Shown here: in pieces, positions 22,591 through 30,993 of the stretch
How positions within the stretch are numbered: position 1 is the first letter of the stretch
Layout of the letters: each line of letters opens with the position of its first letter
NCBI GenBank assembly: GCA_031267345.1
Contig: JAIRZG010000034.1
Coordinates: 1-40,336 of the forward strand
Reading direction: 5' to 3'
From: Zoogloeaceae bacterium
GTDB lineage: Bacteria > Pseudomonadota > Gammaproteobacteria > Burkholderiales > Rhodocyclaceae
Length of the DNA: 40,336 nt
Notes under the pieces: model-generated
Told to the model about the DNA's origin: nothing
The model's database searches: none
What the model saw: only the letters and a program-made list of their open reading frames with translations
Made by a program: the position numbers and the translations under genes

Positions 22591-24321
22591 ATGCGTTCTT
22601 CCCGCTTTTTCTTCACCACCTCAAAGGAAGCGCCCGCCGACGCGGACGTGATCAGCCAGAAACTCATGTTGCGCGCCGGTCTCATCAAGCGCGTCGCCTC
22701 CGGCGTGTATACCTGGATGCCGCTGGGTCTCCGGACGCTACGCAAGGTGGAGCGCGTCATCCGCGAGGAAATGAACCGCGCGGGCGCGGTCGAACTCCTG
22801 ATGCCCGCCGTGCAGCCCGCCGAACTCTGGCAGGAATCGGGACGCTGGGAAAAATACGGCCCGGAACTGCTGCGCTTCAAGGATCGCCACCAGCGCGATT
22901 TCGTCATTGGCCCGACGCATGAAGAAGTTATCACCGACGTGGTGCGCCGCGACGTGAAAAGCTATCGCCAGTTGCCGCTGCACCTCTACCAGATTCAAAC
23001 CAAGTTCCGTGACGAAATCCGCCCGCGTTTCGGCGTCATGCGCGGACGCGAATTTTTGATGAAAGACGGCTATTCCTTCCATACGAGTTTCGCGGATTTG
23101 CAACGCGAATACCAGGTGATGCACACTGCCTACAGCCGCATTTTTACCCGTCTGGGACTGCAATTCCGCGCCGTGGCGGCGGATACCGGCTCCATCGGCG
23201 GTACGGGTTCGCACGAATTTCACGTGATTGCCGCAACGGGCGAGGACGACATCGCCTATTGCCCGGATTCCGGCTACGCCGCCAATGTGGAACTGGCGGA
23301 AGCCCTGACGCCCGCTGACGCCCGTCCCGCGCCTGCCGCCGCGCTACAGAAAGTGGCGACGCCGGACAAGACCGTCTGCGTCGACGTGGCGGAATTTTTG
23401 CGCATTCCCCTGCAACAACTGGTCAAGGCTATTGCCGTGGTCAGCGAAACTACAGAGGGCAAAAAGACCTTCGCGCTGCTGCTGTTGCGCGGCGACCATG
23501 AATTGAACGAAATCAAGACGGGCAAGCTGCCCGGTCTCGATCCTTTCCGTTTCGCCACGCCCGCCGAAGTGGAAGCCTTTTTGGGCTGCGTCCCCGGCTA
23601 CATCGGCCCGGTCGGGGTGGATGCCGAACGGGTGCGCGTCATTGCCGACCGCAGCGTGGCGGTCATGGGCAATTTTGTCTGTGGCGCGAACGCGGCGGGC
23701 TGCCATTTGATCGGCGTCAATTTTGGTCGCGACTGCCCGGAACCGGAGGTTGCCGACTTGCGGAAGGTGGTCGCGGGCGATCCTTCTCCCGATGGCAAGG
23801 GCGCGTTGTTGCTGTGTCGCGGCATTGAGGTCGGGCATATTTTCCAGCTTCGCACCACCTACGCGCGCGCGCTGGACTGCGGCTATCTGGACGAACAGGG
23901 CAAGCGTCAGGTCATGGAAATGGGCTGCTACGGTATTGGCGTTTCGCGCATCGTCGGTGCCGCCATCGAACAGGGGCACGATGATAAAGGCATCGTCTTT
24001 CCCGCCGCCATCGCGCCTTTTCAGATCGCCATCGCGCCGATGGGCTATTACAGGAGCGAAGCCGTGCAAGTCGCCACCGACCAGCTTTACGAAGAACTCG
24101 GCGGCGCCGGTTTCGACGTGTTGCTCGATGATCGCGACGAACGCCCCGGCGCGATGTTTGCCGACCTGGATCTGATCGGCATTCCGCATCGCGTCGTGGT
24201 CGGCGAGCGCGGCCTGAAAGAAGGCAGGCTGGAATACAAGGGGCGACAGGATGAGGCCGCCATCCTGCTGAAAAAAAGCGCCCTGCTGACTTTATTGAAA
24301 GAAAAACTGTGCGTCGCCTGA
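22591..24321 (+). CDS. proS: Proline--tRNA ligase
   Basis: Class II aminoacyl-tRNA synthetase of 576 residues, bacterial type with the editing (INS) domain between motifs 2 and 3 (about residues 230-380). The N-terminus MRSSRFFFTTSKEAPADA is the family's usual one, which favours the ATG at 22591 over that at 22582. Motif 1 lies around SGVYTWMPLGLR, motif 2 around FRDEIRPRFGVMRGREF, and motif 3 around GCYGIGVSRIVGA. The C-terminal anticodon-binding domain (VLLDDRDERPGAMFADLDLI) is complete. Its end overlaps the transglycosylase start by 13 bp. Confidence 0.96.
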   Translation: MRSSRFFFTTSKEAPADADVISQKLMLRAGLIKRVASGVYTWMPLGLRTLRKVERVIREEMNRAGAVELLMPAVQPAELWQESGRWEKYGPELLRFKDRHQRDFVIGPTHEEVITDVVRRDVKSYRQLPLHLYQIQTKFRDEIRPRFGVMRGREFLMKDGYSFHTSFADLQREYQVMHTAYSRIFTRLGLQFRAVAADTGSIGGTGSHEFHVIAATGEDDIAYCPDSGYAANVELAEALTPADARPAPAAALQKVATPDKTVCVDVAEFLRIPLQQLVKAIAVVSETTEGKKTFALLLLRGDHELNEIKTGKLPGLDPFRFATPAEVEAFLGCVPGYIGPVGVDAERVRVIADRSVAVMGNFVCGANAAGCHLIGVNFGRDCPEPEVADLRKVVAGDPSPDGKGALLLCRGIEVGHIFQLRTTYARALDCGYLDEQGKRQVMEMGCYGIGVSRIVGAAIEQGHDDKGIVFPAAIAPFQIAIAPMGYYRSEAVQVATDQLYEELGGAGFDVLLDDRDERPGAMFADLDLIGIPHRVVVGERGLKEGRLEYKGRQDEAAILLKKSALLTLLKEKLCVA

Positions 24322-25028
24322 TTGTCGCGTTGCTGCTGTTGGGCTTCTCCCCGCTGCTCCAGGCGGGAGCGCAGCAGTATGAACCCTTGTCCGCCAGCGT
24401 GCGGGCGGCGCTTTCCGGCGCAATTGCCGACAAAAAGCCGCCGGGTAGTTCCTTCAAGGATTACGCCGAGGCGCTGGCCTGGCTTTCCGTCATGTCGGAA
24501 CGCCTGTCCCGTCGCGTTCCTGATCAGGCGTATCGACTGGAGCTTCTGCGCGCCATTCACTACGAAGCCACCCGCGCCGGACTCGACCCGCAACTGGTGC
24601 TGGGCTTGATTCAGGTGGAATCCGGCTTTCGCAAATACGCCGTATCCACCGCCGACGCCAGAGGCTACATGCAAGTTATGCCGTTCTGGATCAAGGTCAT
24701 CGGCCAGCCCGGCGACAACCTGTTTCACCTGCGCACCAACCTGCGTTACGGCTGCACCATCCTGCGCCACTATCTGACCATCGAAAAAGGCGACCTCTTT
24801 CGCGCCCTGGGACGCTACAACGGCAGCCTGGGCTACGCCGAATACCCCAATCTGGTCAAAGCCGCCTGGGAACAATGGCGTCTTGCGCCCGATTCTGCGT
24901 CTACCCCTGCGCCCAACTCCGCGCCCGAAGTCGGGAATCCGGGATCCGGCGCTCGAAATCCGGAACCCGCAAACTCGCCCATGGCGCGGCGCGTCCTGCT
25001 TAATACACGCATCGCGCCCACGCCGTAA
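24309..25028 (+). CDS. Lytic transglycosylase (SLT domain)
   Basis: Envelope peptidoglycan lyase of 239 residues. It starts at a GTG inside the proS end, has a signal peptide (about 1-21, ending LLQAGA) and an SLT domain with the catalytic glutamate in QVESGFRKYAVS (Glu104), followed by ARGYMQVMPFW and ALGRYNGS. The last 40 or so residues after the domain are low-complexity (PNSAPEVGNPGSGARNPEP) and look derived from short genomic repeats rather than the family. Coupling to proS is common in betaproteobacteria. Confidence 0.88.
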   Translation: MRRLIVALLLLGFSPLLQAGAQQYEPLSASVRAALSGAIADKKPPGSSFKDYAEALAWLSVMSERLSRRVPDQAYRLELLRAIHYEATRAGLDPQLVLGLIQVESGFRKYAVSTADARGYMQVMPFWIKVIGQPGDNLFHLRTNLRYGCTILRHYLTIEKGDLFRALGRYNGSLGYAEYPNLVKAAWEQWRLAPDSASTPAPNSAPEVGNPGSGARNPEPANSPMARRVLLNTRIAPTP

Positions 25029-25120
25029 GCATGGCCTCTGCGTTTCAGAGGTCAGGTATCCGGGCAGGCGCTTCTCAGATCCGCAATTGTAACCAGACGG
25101 CGCAACGCGGCGCGCTTTGA

Positions 25121-25151
25121 CTCGCTCGCCGCTCTCCGGGACGCGAGCGAG
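25121..25151. terminator. 9-bp stem hairpin between slt and cadA ends
   Basis: CTCGCTCGC and GCGAGCGAG form a 9-bp stem with a 13-nt loop, 5 bp after the cadA stop. No T-run follows. It may serve both converging genes. A smaller stem (CCTCTG/CAGAGG, 25035-25051) lies just after the slt stop. Confidence 0.35.
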
Positions 25152-25156
25152 AGCGC

Positions 25157-27118
25157 CTACCCTGCGTCTTTGATGGTAGTCATTCCCGCCGCGCGGCACA
25201 CACGCAGGGCGTTGCCGATGACCAGCAGGCTTGCGCCCATGTCCGCGAAGATCGCCATCCACAGGGTGGCGTGTCCGAGCAGGGCGGCGAGCAAAAAGGC
25301 GAGTTTGATGCCCAGCGCCAGCGCGATGTTTTGCCAGAGAATGACGTGGGCGCGGCGGGAAAGACGGAGGGTTTCGGGCAGGCGCGCGAGATCGTCGTTC
25401 ATCACCACGATGTCGGCGGCTTCCATGGCGATGTGTGTGCCCGCGCCCATGGCGAAACCGATGTCCGCCCTGACCAGCGCGGGCGCGTCGTTGATGCCGT
25501 CGCCCGCCATGCCGATCACGCCGAAACGGGTTTTCAGTTCGTCAATGGCGGCGAGCTTGTCTTCCGGCAGCAGGTTGCCATACGCTTCGCTTATGCCCGC
25601 CTGACACCCGATGGCGCGGGCAGTGGTCGCGTTGTCGCCGCTCAACAGGACGGGGGTGACGCCCAGACGCGTCAGTTCCGCCACCGCCGCCGCCGAGGAG
25701 GGTTTCAGCGTATCGGCGACAGCGCAAATCGCCAGAACCCGCGTCGCGTCGGTCAGCAGGGTAACGCTGCATCCGGCTTCTTCATGCGTTTTCAGACGCG
25801 CTTCCAGCGCTTCTGAACACTGTCCGCGTTCTTCTATCCAGCGGTGATTGGCGAGCGCGTAGCGCAGGTCGTCGACGCGGCCTTCTACGCCACGTCCGGG
25901 CAACGCCGAAAAATCCGCGACCCCCGTCGTCTCAATGGAAAATTCAGCGACAAGTCCCGCCGCGATGGCTTGGGAGACCGGATGATCGGAGCGGGCGGCG
26001 AGGCTTTGGGCGAGCCGCGCCAGTAGAGCGGGATCGCGATCGACATCAAGGGTGTCGAAGGCTGTCAGACGCGGCTTGCCCTGGGTGAGGGTTCCGGTTT
26101 TATCCAGCGCGATGGCCTTGATTTTGCGCGCGTTTTCCAGATAGACGCCGCCCTTGATCAGGATGCCGCGCCGCGCGGCGACGGTCAGGCCGCTGATGAT
26201 GGTGACGGGCGTGGAGAGAACCAGCGCGCAGGGACAGGCGATGACCAGCAACACCAGCGCCCGGTAAATCGCTTCCAGCGCGCTCCAGTCCATCCACCAC
26301 GGCGTCAGCGCGGCGACCAGCACTGCCAGCGCGAATACCGTCGGCGTATAGAAGGCGGCGAAGCGGTCGACGAAACGCTGCATGGGCGCGCGCGCCGACT
26401 GCGCCGTTTCGACCGTGCGAACGATACGCGCCAGTACGCTCTCCGTCGCCAAAGCCGTAACCCGCAGTTCCAGCGCGGCGTCCCGGTTGATGCTTCCAGC
26501 ATAAAGCGTATCCCCCAACGCTTTATCGACGGGCAGGCTCTCGCCAGTGATCGGGGATTGATCGACTGCGCTTTTGCCGACGCTGACCACGCCATCCAGC
26601 GGGATGCGCTCGCCGGGACGCACCCGCGCGAACGCGCCAACCGTCACCGTCCTGACCGCTACGCGCTTCCAGCTTCCATCTTCCTGCTGGACTTCGGCTT
26701 CTTCCGGCGCAAGGGCGATGAGCGCGGCCAGCGCGCTACGCGCCCTGGCCGCGGCGCGCGCTTCGATGGCTTCGGCAATGGCGAACAGCGCCATCACCAT
26801 CGCCGCTTCTGGCCATTCGCCAATCAGGAACGCGCCCGTCACGGCGACGGTCATCAAAGCGTTGATATTCAGGCGTCCCTTGCAGAGCGCGGCAAAGCCG
26901 TTGAGATAGACGGAAAATCCCGCCAGCACGATGGAAATCAGCGCCAGCGCCATCCCCACAGCACGGGCTACGCTGCTGTCGGGAAAAGCGAAATCCAGCG
27001 CCTCCGCCAGCAACGCCAGCAACAACGCGCTCCCCCAGCGTCCCCAGTGTTCGCCGCCCGTTGCGGCATCGGCATGGCAGGCGCAAGATGCAGGGGCAGG
27101 GTGTTCAGCGGTACACAT
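25157..27118 (-). CDS. cadA: Heavy-metal P1B-type ATPase, Cd/Zn/Pb exporter
   Basis: Inner-membrane metal-exporting ATPase of 653 residues. The metal-binding CPC is at 295-297 (IACPCALVLSTP), the phosphorylated Asp at about 339 (DKTGTLTQ), with the P1B HP motif SDHPVSQA, TGES, and GDGINDAP. The CPC and cognate CadR-type regulator favour Cd(II), Zn(II) or Pb(II) as substrate. The usual N-terminal HMA domain with GMDCxxC is absent; a short Cys/His-rich leader (Cys2, His6, Cys12, Cys14, His15) stands in its place. The start at 27118 has AAGGA at about 7-nt spacing; the open frame extends 6 codons further only with a TTG. It is divergent from cadR and controlled by the operator between them. Confidence 0.93.
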   Translation of the reverse strand: MCTAEHPAPASCACHADAATGGEHWGRWGSALLLALLAEALDFAFPDSSVARAVGMALALISIVLAGFSVYLNGFAALCKGRLNINALMTVAVTGAFLIGEWPEAAMVMALFAIAEAIEARAAARARSALAALIALAPEEAEVQQEDGSWKRVAVRTVTVGAFARVRPGERIPLDGVVSVGKSAVDQSPITGESLPVDKALGDTLYAGSINRDAALELRVTALATESVLARIVRTVETAQSARAPMQRFVDRFAAFYTPTVFALAVLVAALTPWWMDWSALEAIYRALVLLVIACPCALVLSTPVTIISGLTVAARRGILIKGGVYLENARKIKAIALDKTGTLTQGKPRLTAFDTLDVDRDPALLARLAQSLAARSDHPVSQAIAAGLVAEFSIETTGVADFSALPGRGVEGRVDDLRYALANHRWIEERGQCSEALEARLKTHEEAGCSVTLLTDATRVLAICAVADTLKPSSAAAVAELTRLGVTPVLLSGDNATTARAIGCQAGISEAYGNLLPEDKLAAIDELKTRFGVIGMAGDGINDAPALVRADIGFAMGAGTHIAMEAADIVVMNDDLARLPETLRLSRRAHVILWQNIALALGIKLAFLLAALLGHATLWMAIFADMGASLLVIGNALRVCRAAGMTTIKDAG

Positions 27119-27151
27119 GATGTTTTCCTTGTTCAAAATGAGCCTGACCGC

Positions 27152-27182
27152 ATTAAAGACCCTGTAGTGGTTACAGGGTCAA
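27152..27182 (-). promoter_or_regulatory. MerR-type cadA promoter with CadR operator
   Basis: On the minus strand TTGACC (-35, 27182-27177) and TTTAAT (-10, 27157-27152) are 19 bp apart, the overlong spacer diagnostic of promoters that MerR-family activators untwist. The spacer region holds the dyad GACCCTGTA-GTGGT-TACAGGGTC. On the plus strand a TATAAT (27188-27193) next to the dyad could be the cadR -10, so bound CadR would also repress its own gene. Confidence 0.88.
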
Positions 27183-27227
27183 GCGGCTATAATGAAGGCG
27201 GTAAAACAAGGATGATGGAGCGCGAGC

Positions 27228-27701
27228 ATGAAAATCGGCGAACTGGCCAGACGCGCGCAGACGCAGGTGGAAACCGTACGCTACTACGAGCGCGCGGGCC
27301 TGCTGCCGGAGACGACGCGCACGGAAAGCAATTATCGCGTCTATGGTGATAAACACGTCAGGCGGCTTTCTTTTATCCGGCATTGCCGGGGACTGGACAT
27401 GAGCCTAGACGAAATCCGGACATTGCTGCGCTTTGCGGACGCGCCCGACGAAAACTGCGCCGGGGTCGACGCATTGCTGGAAGCCCACATCGGGCATGTG
27501 ACCCGCCGCATCAAGACCCTGCAAAGTCTGAAACAGCAACTCCGGAACCTGCGGAAAACCTGCACGAGCGCCCAGAAAACCCGCCAATGCGGCATCCTGA
27601 ACGAACTCGCCGCCCGCGCCCGACAACCCTCCACCGCCTCTGCGGAACATGTCAGGGGAACGCATGGCATCCGCGACAACCCGAACGCCGCCAGCGGATG
27701 A
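27228..27701 (+). CDS. cadR: Cd(II)/Pb(II)-responsive MerR-family regulator
   Basis: MerR-family metal sensor of 157 residues. The N-terminal winged helix (MKIGELARRAQTQVETVRYYERAGLL) is followed by a dimerisation helix. Metal-binding cysteines are Cys77 and Cys112, the CadR positions, plus Cys121 (CadR has Cys119), in NCAGV and CTSAQKTRQC. It has GGAG at 7 nt. It is divergent from cadA and next to a 19-bp-spacer operator, so it almost certainly activates cadA when metal binds. PbrR or ZntR labels are alternatives. Confidence 0.92.
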   Translation: MKIGELARRAQTQVETVRYYERAGLLPETTRTESNYRVYGDKHVRRLSFIRHCRGLDMSLDEIRTLLRFADAPDENCAGVDALLEAHIGHVTRRIKTLQSLKQQLRNLRKTCTSAQKTRQCGILNELAARARQPSTASAEHVRGTHGIRDNPNAASG

Positions 27702-27726
27702 GGCGTTATCCGCTTGTGATCTCCAG

Positions 27727-27798
27727 TCCCCCTGACAGGAATCGAACCTGTATCTAGCGCTTAGGAGGCGCTTGTTCTATCCATTGAACTACAGGGAG
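27727..27798 (-). tRNA. tRNA-Arg (anticodon CCT)
   Basis: A full cloverleaf folds on the minus strand. The acceptor stem is CTCCCTG with CAGGGGG (one G-T pair), the D stem GTTC/GAAC, the anticodon stem AGCGC/GCGCT around loop CTCCTAA with anticodon CCT, and the T stem ACAGG/CCTGT with loop TTCGATT. The variable loop has four bases, the total is 72 nt with discriminator A, and CCA is not encoded. It reads the rare AGG codon. It lies between cadR and a repeat-flanked terminator. Confidence 0.95.
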
Positions 27799-27823
27799 CA
27801 AAGGACGCCAAGCCTACCACAAT

Positions 27824-27853
27824 CAGGGGACAGAAGACGGAGGACGGAAGACC
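27824..27853 (+). repeat. Interspersed purine-rich repeat, copy D
   Basis: It begins CAGGGGACAGAAGACGG and continues AGGACGGAAGACCG. It is the most complete copy of the family and is inverted relative to copy E at 27898-27913, with the crcB terminator between them. Confidence 0.7.
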
Positions 27854-27856
27854 GCC

Positions 27857-27879
27857 AAAACGCGGCGGCGCAGCCGCCG
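27857..27879 (-). terminator. Intrinsic terminator after crcB
   Basis: On the minus strand CGGCGGC, loop TGC, GCCGCCG gives a 7-bp GC-rich stem followed two bases later by TTTT. It lies about 35 bp after the crcB stop and would end the glycosyltransferase-ybaL-crcB transcript. Confidence 0.6.
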
Positions 27880-27897
27880 GTGACTGAACTGCCCTTT

Positions 27898-27913
27898 GTC
27901 TTCCGTCCCCTGA
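27898..27913 (-). repeat. Interspersed purine-rich repeat, copy E
   Basis: The minus strand reads TCAGGGGACGGAAGAC, differing from the start of copy D at one of 16 positions. It begins immediately after the crcB stop codon. Confidence 0.65.
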
Positions 27914-28297
27914 TCACCGGACACTGAGTAGGCCCAGCCAGGTCATGATGAGGGAGCCGAAAAGGTGGAGCGTGGTCAAGACGAAGGCCAGCGCGTATTG
28001 ACCGGCGTGCAGGCGTTCCACGGTTTCGGCGGAAAAGCTGGAAAAGGTGGTCAGGCCGCCGAGTACGCCGGTAATGACAAAGAGTTTGATGGCGGGCGCA
28101 ACCTCGACATGTAGATGAAAAAAGCCCAGCGCCACGCCCACGAGATAACCACCCAGGAGATTCGCCGCCAATGTGCCCAACGGGATGGCGGGCAGCAGGG
28201 GATTGAGGAACGCGCCCAACAGCCAGCGCACCCACGCGCCCAGCGCCGCGCCCGCGCCAACGCCGAAAAAGGCGGCAAGGCTAAGGCCGCGCGGCAT
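27914..28297 (-). CDS. crcB: Fluoride exporter CrcB (Fluc)
   Basis: Small membrane fluoride channel of 127 residues with four hydrophobic segments, active as an antiparallel dimer. Signatures are GAWVRWLLG, the AANLLGGYLVG helix and GGLTTFSSFSAE. The start at 28297 has AGGA at 7 nt and gives the normal N-terminus. It overlaps the antiporter gene end by 17 bp, so it is cotranscribed. No fluoride riboswitch is apparent; the antiporter gene occupies the upstream DNA. Confidence 0.94.
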   Translation of the reverse strand: MPRGLSLAAFFGVGAGAALGAWVRWLLGAFLNPLLPAIPLGTLAANLLGGYLVGVALGFFHLHVEVAPAIKLFVITGVLGGLTTFSSFSAETVERLHAGQYALAFVLTTLHLFGSLIMTWLGLLSVR

Positions 28298-30032
28298 GAT
28301 CGGTTCCTGAAATACTGGGTGGGTTGTTGGTGATTTCCCGCTTTTTGAAGTCATCCAGCACGTGCCGGATCATGCCGCGCGCCAGTTCCTCATCGGCAAA
28401 AAACACCGCGCCAAAACTTTCCTGACGCATGAGATCGGATTCGTCTTCGCTGTGGGTTCTGATCACGATTTCGATGCCGGGATTCAGGGCGCGCGCGATT
28501 TCGGTCATGGCGCGCACGTCCATCGGCGTATGCGAGGCGATCACCAGCATGGCGGCGCGGGCGATGTGCGCTTGAATCAGCACCGCCGGTTCCGCCGCGT
28601 TGCCGCAGACTGCCACTAGTCCGCGTTTACGCAGGTCTTCGACGCGCTCACGGTTCTGTTCGACCACCACGTAGGGAATATCCTCGGCCTTCAGCGCGCG
28701 GGCGATGCGGGCGCCAACGCGACCAAAGCCGACCAGCACCACCTGGCCTTCCAGATATTTGCGCGCCGTGCTCATCGGCAATTGCGCGAACGGGTCTTCC
28801 CGTCGCGCCAGTTGTCGCGCCAGACTCGAACGTCTCAGCAACCAGCGTTGCAACGGCGCGATGGCGGCGAAAATAAAGGGATTCAGGGCAATGGAAATCA
28901 GCGCGCCCGCCAGAATCAGGCTCATGCCATCGGGCGGCAACAATTTCAGGCTCAATCCCAGGTTGGCGAGGATGAAGGAAAATTCGCCGATCTGCGCCAG
29001 ACTGGCGGCGACCACCAGCGCGGTGTTGAGCGGATAGCGAAAAGCCAGCACCAGCGCCAGCGCCGCGAACGCCTTGCCGAAGATGATGACGGCGACTACG
29101 CCCAGCAATTGCCAGGGCGCGGAAAACAGGATTTTTGGTTCAAAGAGCATCCCCACGGCGACAAAAAAGAGCACGGAAAAAGCGTCGCGCAGCGGCAGAG
29201 ATTCCTGCGCGGCGCGGTGGCTGTAGGGGGATTCGCGCATCACCATGCCCGCGAAAAACGCGCCCAGCGCAAAGGAGACATGGAACATCGCCGTCGCGCC
29301 GTAGGCAATGCCGATGGCGGTGGCGATGACCGCCAGCGTAAACAGTTCGCGCGATCCGGTGCGCGCCACATGCCGCAACAACCAAGGCACGACGCGCCTT
29401 CCGGCGACCATCATCAGGGCGATGAAGGCGGCGACTTCAAAAAAGACGCGCATCAGGGTCGTGGTGAGCGAGCTTTCCGTCGCCGCGCCGATCTCTGCTG
29501 ATCCGCCCGACACGCCCGCCAGCGGCGGCAACAGCACCAGCACCAGCACGGTCGCCAGGTCTTCCATGACCAGCCAGCCCACGGCGATGCGCCCGTTCAT
29601 GGTTTTCAGGACATTGTGCGCTTCCAGCGCTTTCAACAGCACCACGGTGCTGGCGCAGGACAGCGACAATCCCAGCACCAGCGCCTCGCCCCATGACCAA
29701 CCCCAGAATCGGGCCAGCACCGCGCCCAGCACCGTCGCCAGTCCCATTTGCGTCAGCGCGCCGGGGATGGCGATGCGGCGAACGCTCAACAGATCGCCCG
29801 GCGAAAAATGCAGCCCGACGCCAAACATCAGCAGCATCACGCCGATTTCCGACAATTGCGAGGCGATTTCCACATCCGCCACAAACCCCGGCGTTCCCGG
29901 CCCGATGATGATGCCCGCCACGAGATAGCCGACGATAGCGGAAAAATGCAGCCGCGTCGCCAGAAAACCCAGCGCCAGCGCAATGCCGAAACCGGCGGCG
30001 ATGGTGGTGATGAGGGGAAAGTTATGTCCCAT
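28281..30032 (-). CDS. ybaL: CPA2-family cation:proton antiporter with RCK domain, YbaL type
   Basis: Membrane antiporter of 583 residues. The N-terminal half (about 1-390) has around 12 membrane segments, with VGYLVAGIIIGPGTPGF, LMFGVGLHF and LGLSLSCASTVVLLK matching the Kef/YbaL group. The C-terminal part (about 410-560) is a TrkA-N/RCK nucleotide-binding domain with VLVGFGRVGARIA. The start MGHNFPLITT at 30032 matches YbaL N-termini. It overlaps the glycosyltransferase by 11 bp and crcB by 17 bp. Likely transports K+ or Na+ against H+ under nucleotide control; the ion is not determinable from sequence. Confidence 0.9.
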   Translation of the reverse strand: MGHNFPLITTIAAGFGIALALGFLATRLHFSAIVGYLVAGIIIGPGTPGFVADVEIASQLSEIGVMLLMFGVGLHFSPGDLLSVRRIAIPGALTQMGLATVLGAVLARFWGWSWGEALVLGLSLSCASTVVLLKALEAHNVLKTMNGRIAVGWLVMEDLATVLVLVLLPPLAGVSGGSAEIGAATESSLTTTLMRVFFEVAAFIALMMVAGRRVVPWLLRHVARTGSRELFTLAVIATAIGIAYGATAMFHVSFALGAFFAGMVMRESPYSHRAAQESLPLRDAFSVLFFVAVGMLFEPKILFSAPWQLLGVVAVIIFGKAFAALALVLAFRYPLNTALVVAASLAQIGEFSFILANLGLSLKLLPPDGMSLILAGALISIALNPFIFAAIAPLQRWLLRRSSLARQLARREDPFAQLPMSTARKYLEGQVVLVGFGRVGARIARALKAEDIPYVVVEQNRERVEDLRKRGLVAVCGNAAEPAVLIQAHIARAAMLVIASHTPMDVRAMTEIARALNPGIEIVIRTHSEDESDLMRQESFGAVFFADEELARGMIRHVLDDFKKREITNNPPSISGTDHAARP

Positions 30033-30858
30033 GTGATAAATCCGTGTCAACAGGTTTGCGTGAAGGTTGCTGGCTGTGCCGGTAAGCGGCGCGTTTCAGG
30101 ATGTCTTCTGTCCAGGTATTGACAACGGCATGATAATCCTGAAACAGCGTGGCTTTTCCCTTGGAACCGTCGTAGACCGGAATGTCCGGCAAATGCGCGG
30201 CGTATTTTCGCGCGAAGCGTTGGGCGGCGCGGGCGAATTGCGGCGCGCGGAAATTTCCAGTAGAAGCGTGAATCAGCGGCATGTCGCAGCAAACCCCCAA
30301 ACGGTATCCGGCCAGATGCGCGGCAAAACTGAAATCCAGATCATAAAGATGGAAGCCGTCAAAAGCATCGGCGTCAAACCCCGTCGCCCGCGCGGCGACG
30401 CGGGTCGTCATCAGGCAAAAGCCATCCAGTGCCTGGATGTTGCCCGCCACCGGCCAATCCGCGATACCGTATACGGTCAGCAGCAGGGCGCGTTCCTGGA
30501 CATGCGCGACCGCGCCGACAAGATGCGGCGGCCCCGCGCCAACCCAGCCAGGTCCCAGCAACAGGTCTGTGCCGCAGAACCCCAGCAGATCATGGTCTTG
30601 CAAACGCGCACTGGTTTTGGCGGCGAATCCGGTGTCGAGGATGAGCACGTCGTCGTGCGAGAAAATCAGGATATCGCCGCCCGCCCGCGCCATGCCCCGG
30701 TTATAGCCTTCCGCCAGCGAGGTCGCGTCGTGAATGCCGATGATTTCATGCGGGTATCCCGCCAGCAGACGTTCGTAATTCATGCTGGCCTGCGCGAACT
30801 TGAGCGCGTCCATGCTGCAAATGATGACGGAGAATCCGGACGGGGAAGACAGGGGCAT
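30022..30858 (-). CDS. Glycosyltransferase-like family 2 protein
   Basis: Predicted GT-A fold glycosyltransferase of 278 residues. The Rossmann start SVIICSMD (about 10-17), EGYNRGMARAGGDILIF (50-66) and the acidic HDD at 68-70 (the DxD-equivalent) are visible, as is a later DGFHLYDLDFSFAAHLAGY segment typical of the family. Acceptor and donor sugars are unknown. It is first in a run with ybaL and crcB (11-bp overlap). No neighbouring polysaccharide genes explain its role. Confidence 0.75.
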   Translation of the reverse strand: MPLSSPSGFSVIICSMDALKFAQASMNYERLLAGYPHEIIGIHDATSLAEGYNRGMARAGGDILIFSHDDVLILDTGFAAKTSARLQDHDLLGFCGTDLLLGPGWVGAGPPHLVGAVAHVQERALLLTVYGIADWPVAGNIQALDGFCLMTTRVAARATGFDADAFDGFHLYDLDFSFAAHLAGYRLGVCCDMPLIHASTGNFRAPQFARAAQRFARKYAAHLPDIPVYDGSKGKATLFQDYHAVVNTWTEDILKRAAYRHSQQPSRKPVDTDLSHGT

Positions 30859-30993
30859 GAGCGGTTTCCACTAAACAACCGAAAACGTTTTACCCGAACA
30901 TGTCGGTTTGCGCAATCAGGACAGCAGACAGGCGTGGCAGGAATACGGCAAAATGACGCCTTTCAATGACACGACCAGAATGCGGTTTTCACC

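Noticed and set aside
30859..30993. SAH riboswitch upstream of tlyA-metF
   Set aside because: Expected from methyl-cycle genes in some relatives, but no recognisable conserved core is present in this 135-bp gap and ahcY is absent.
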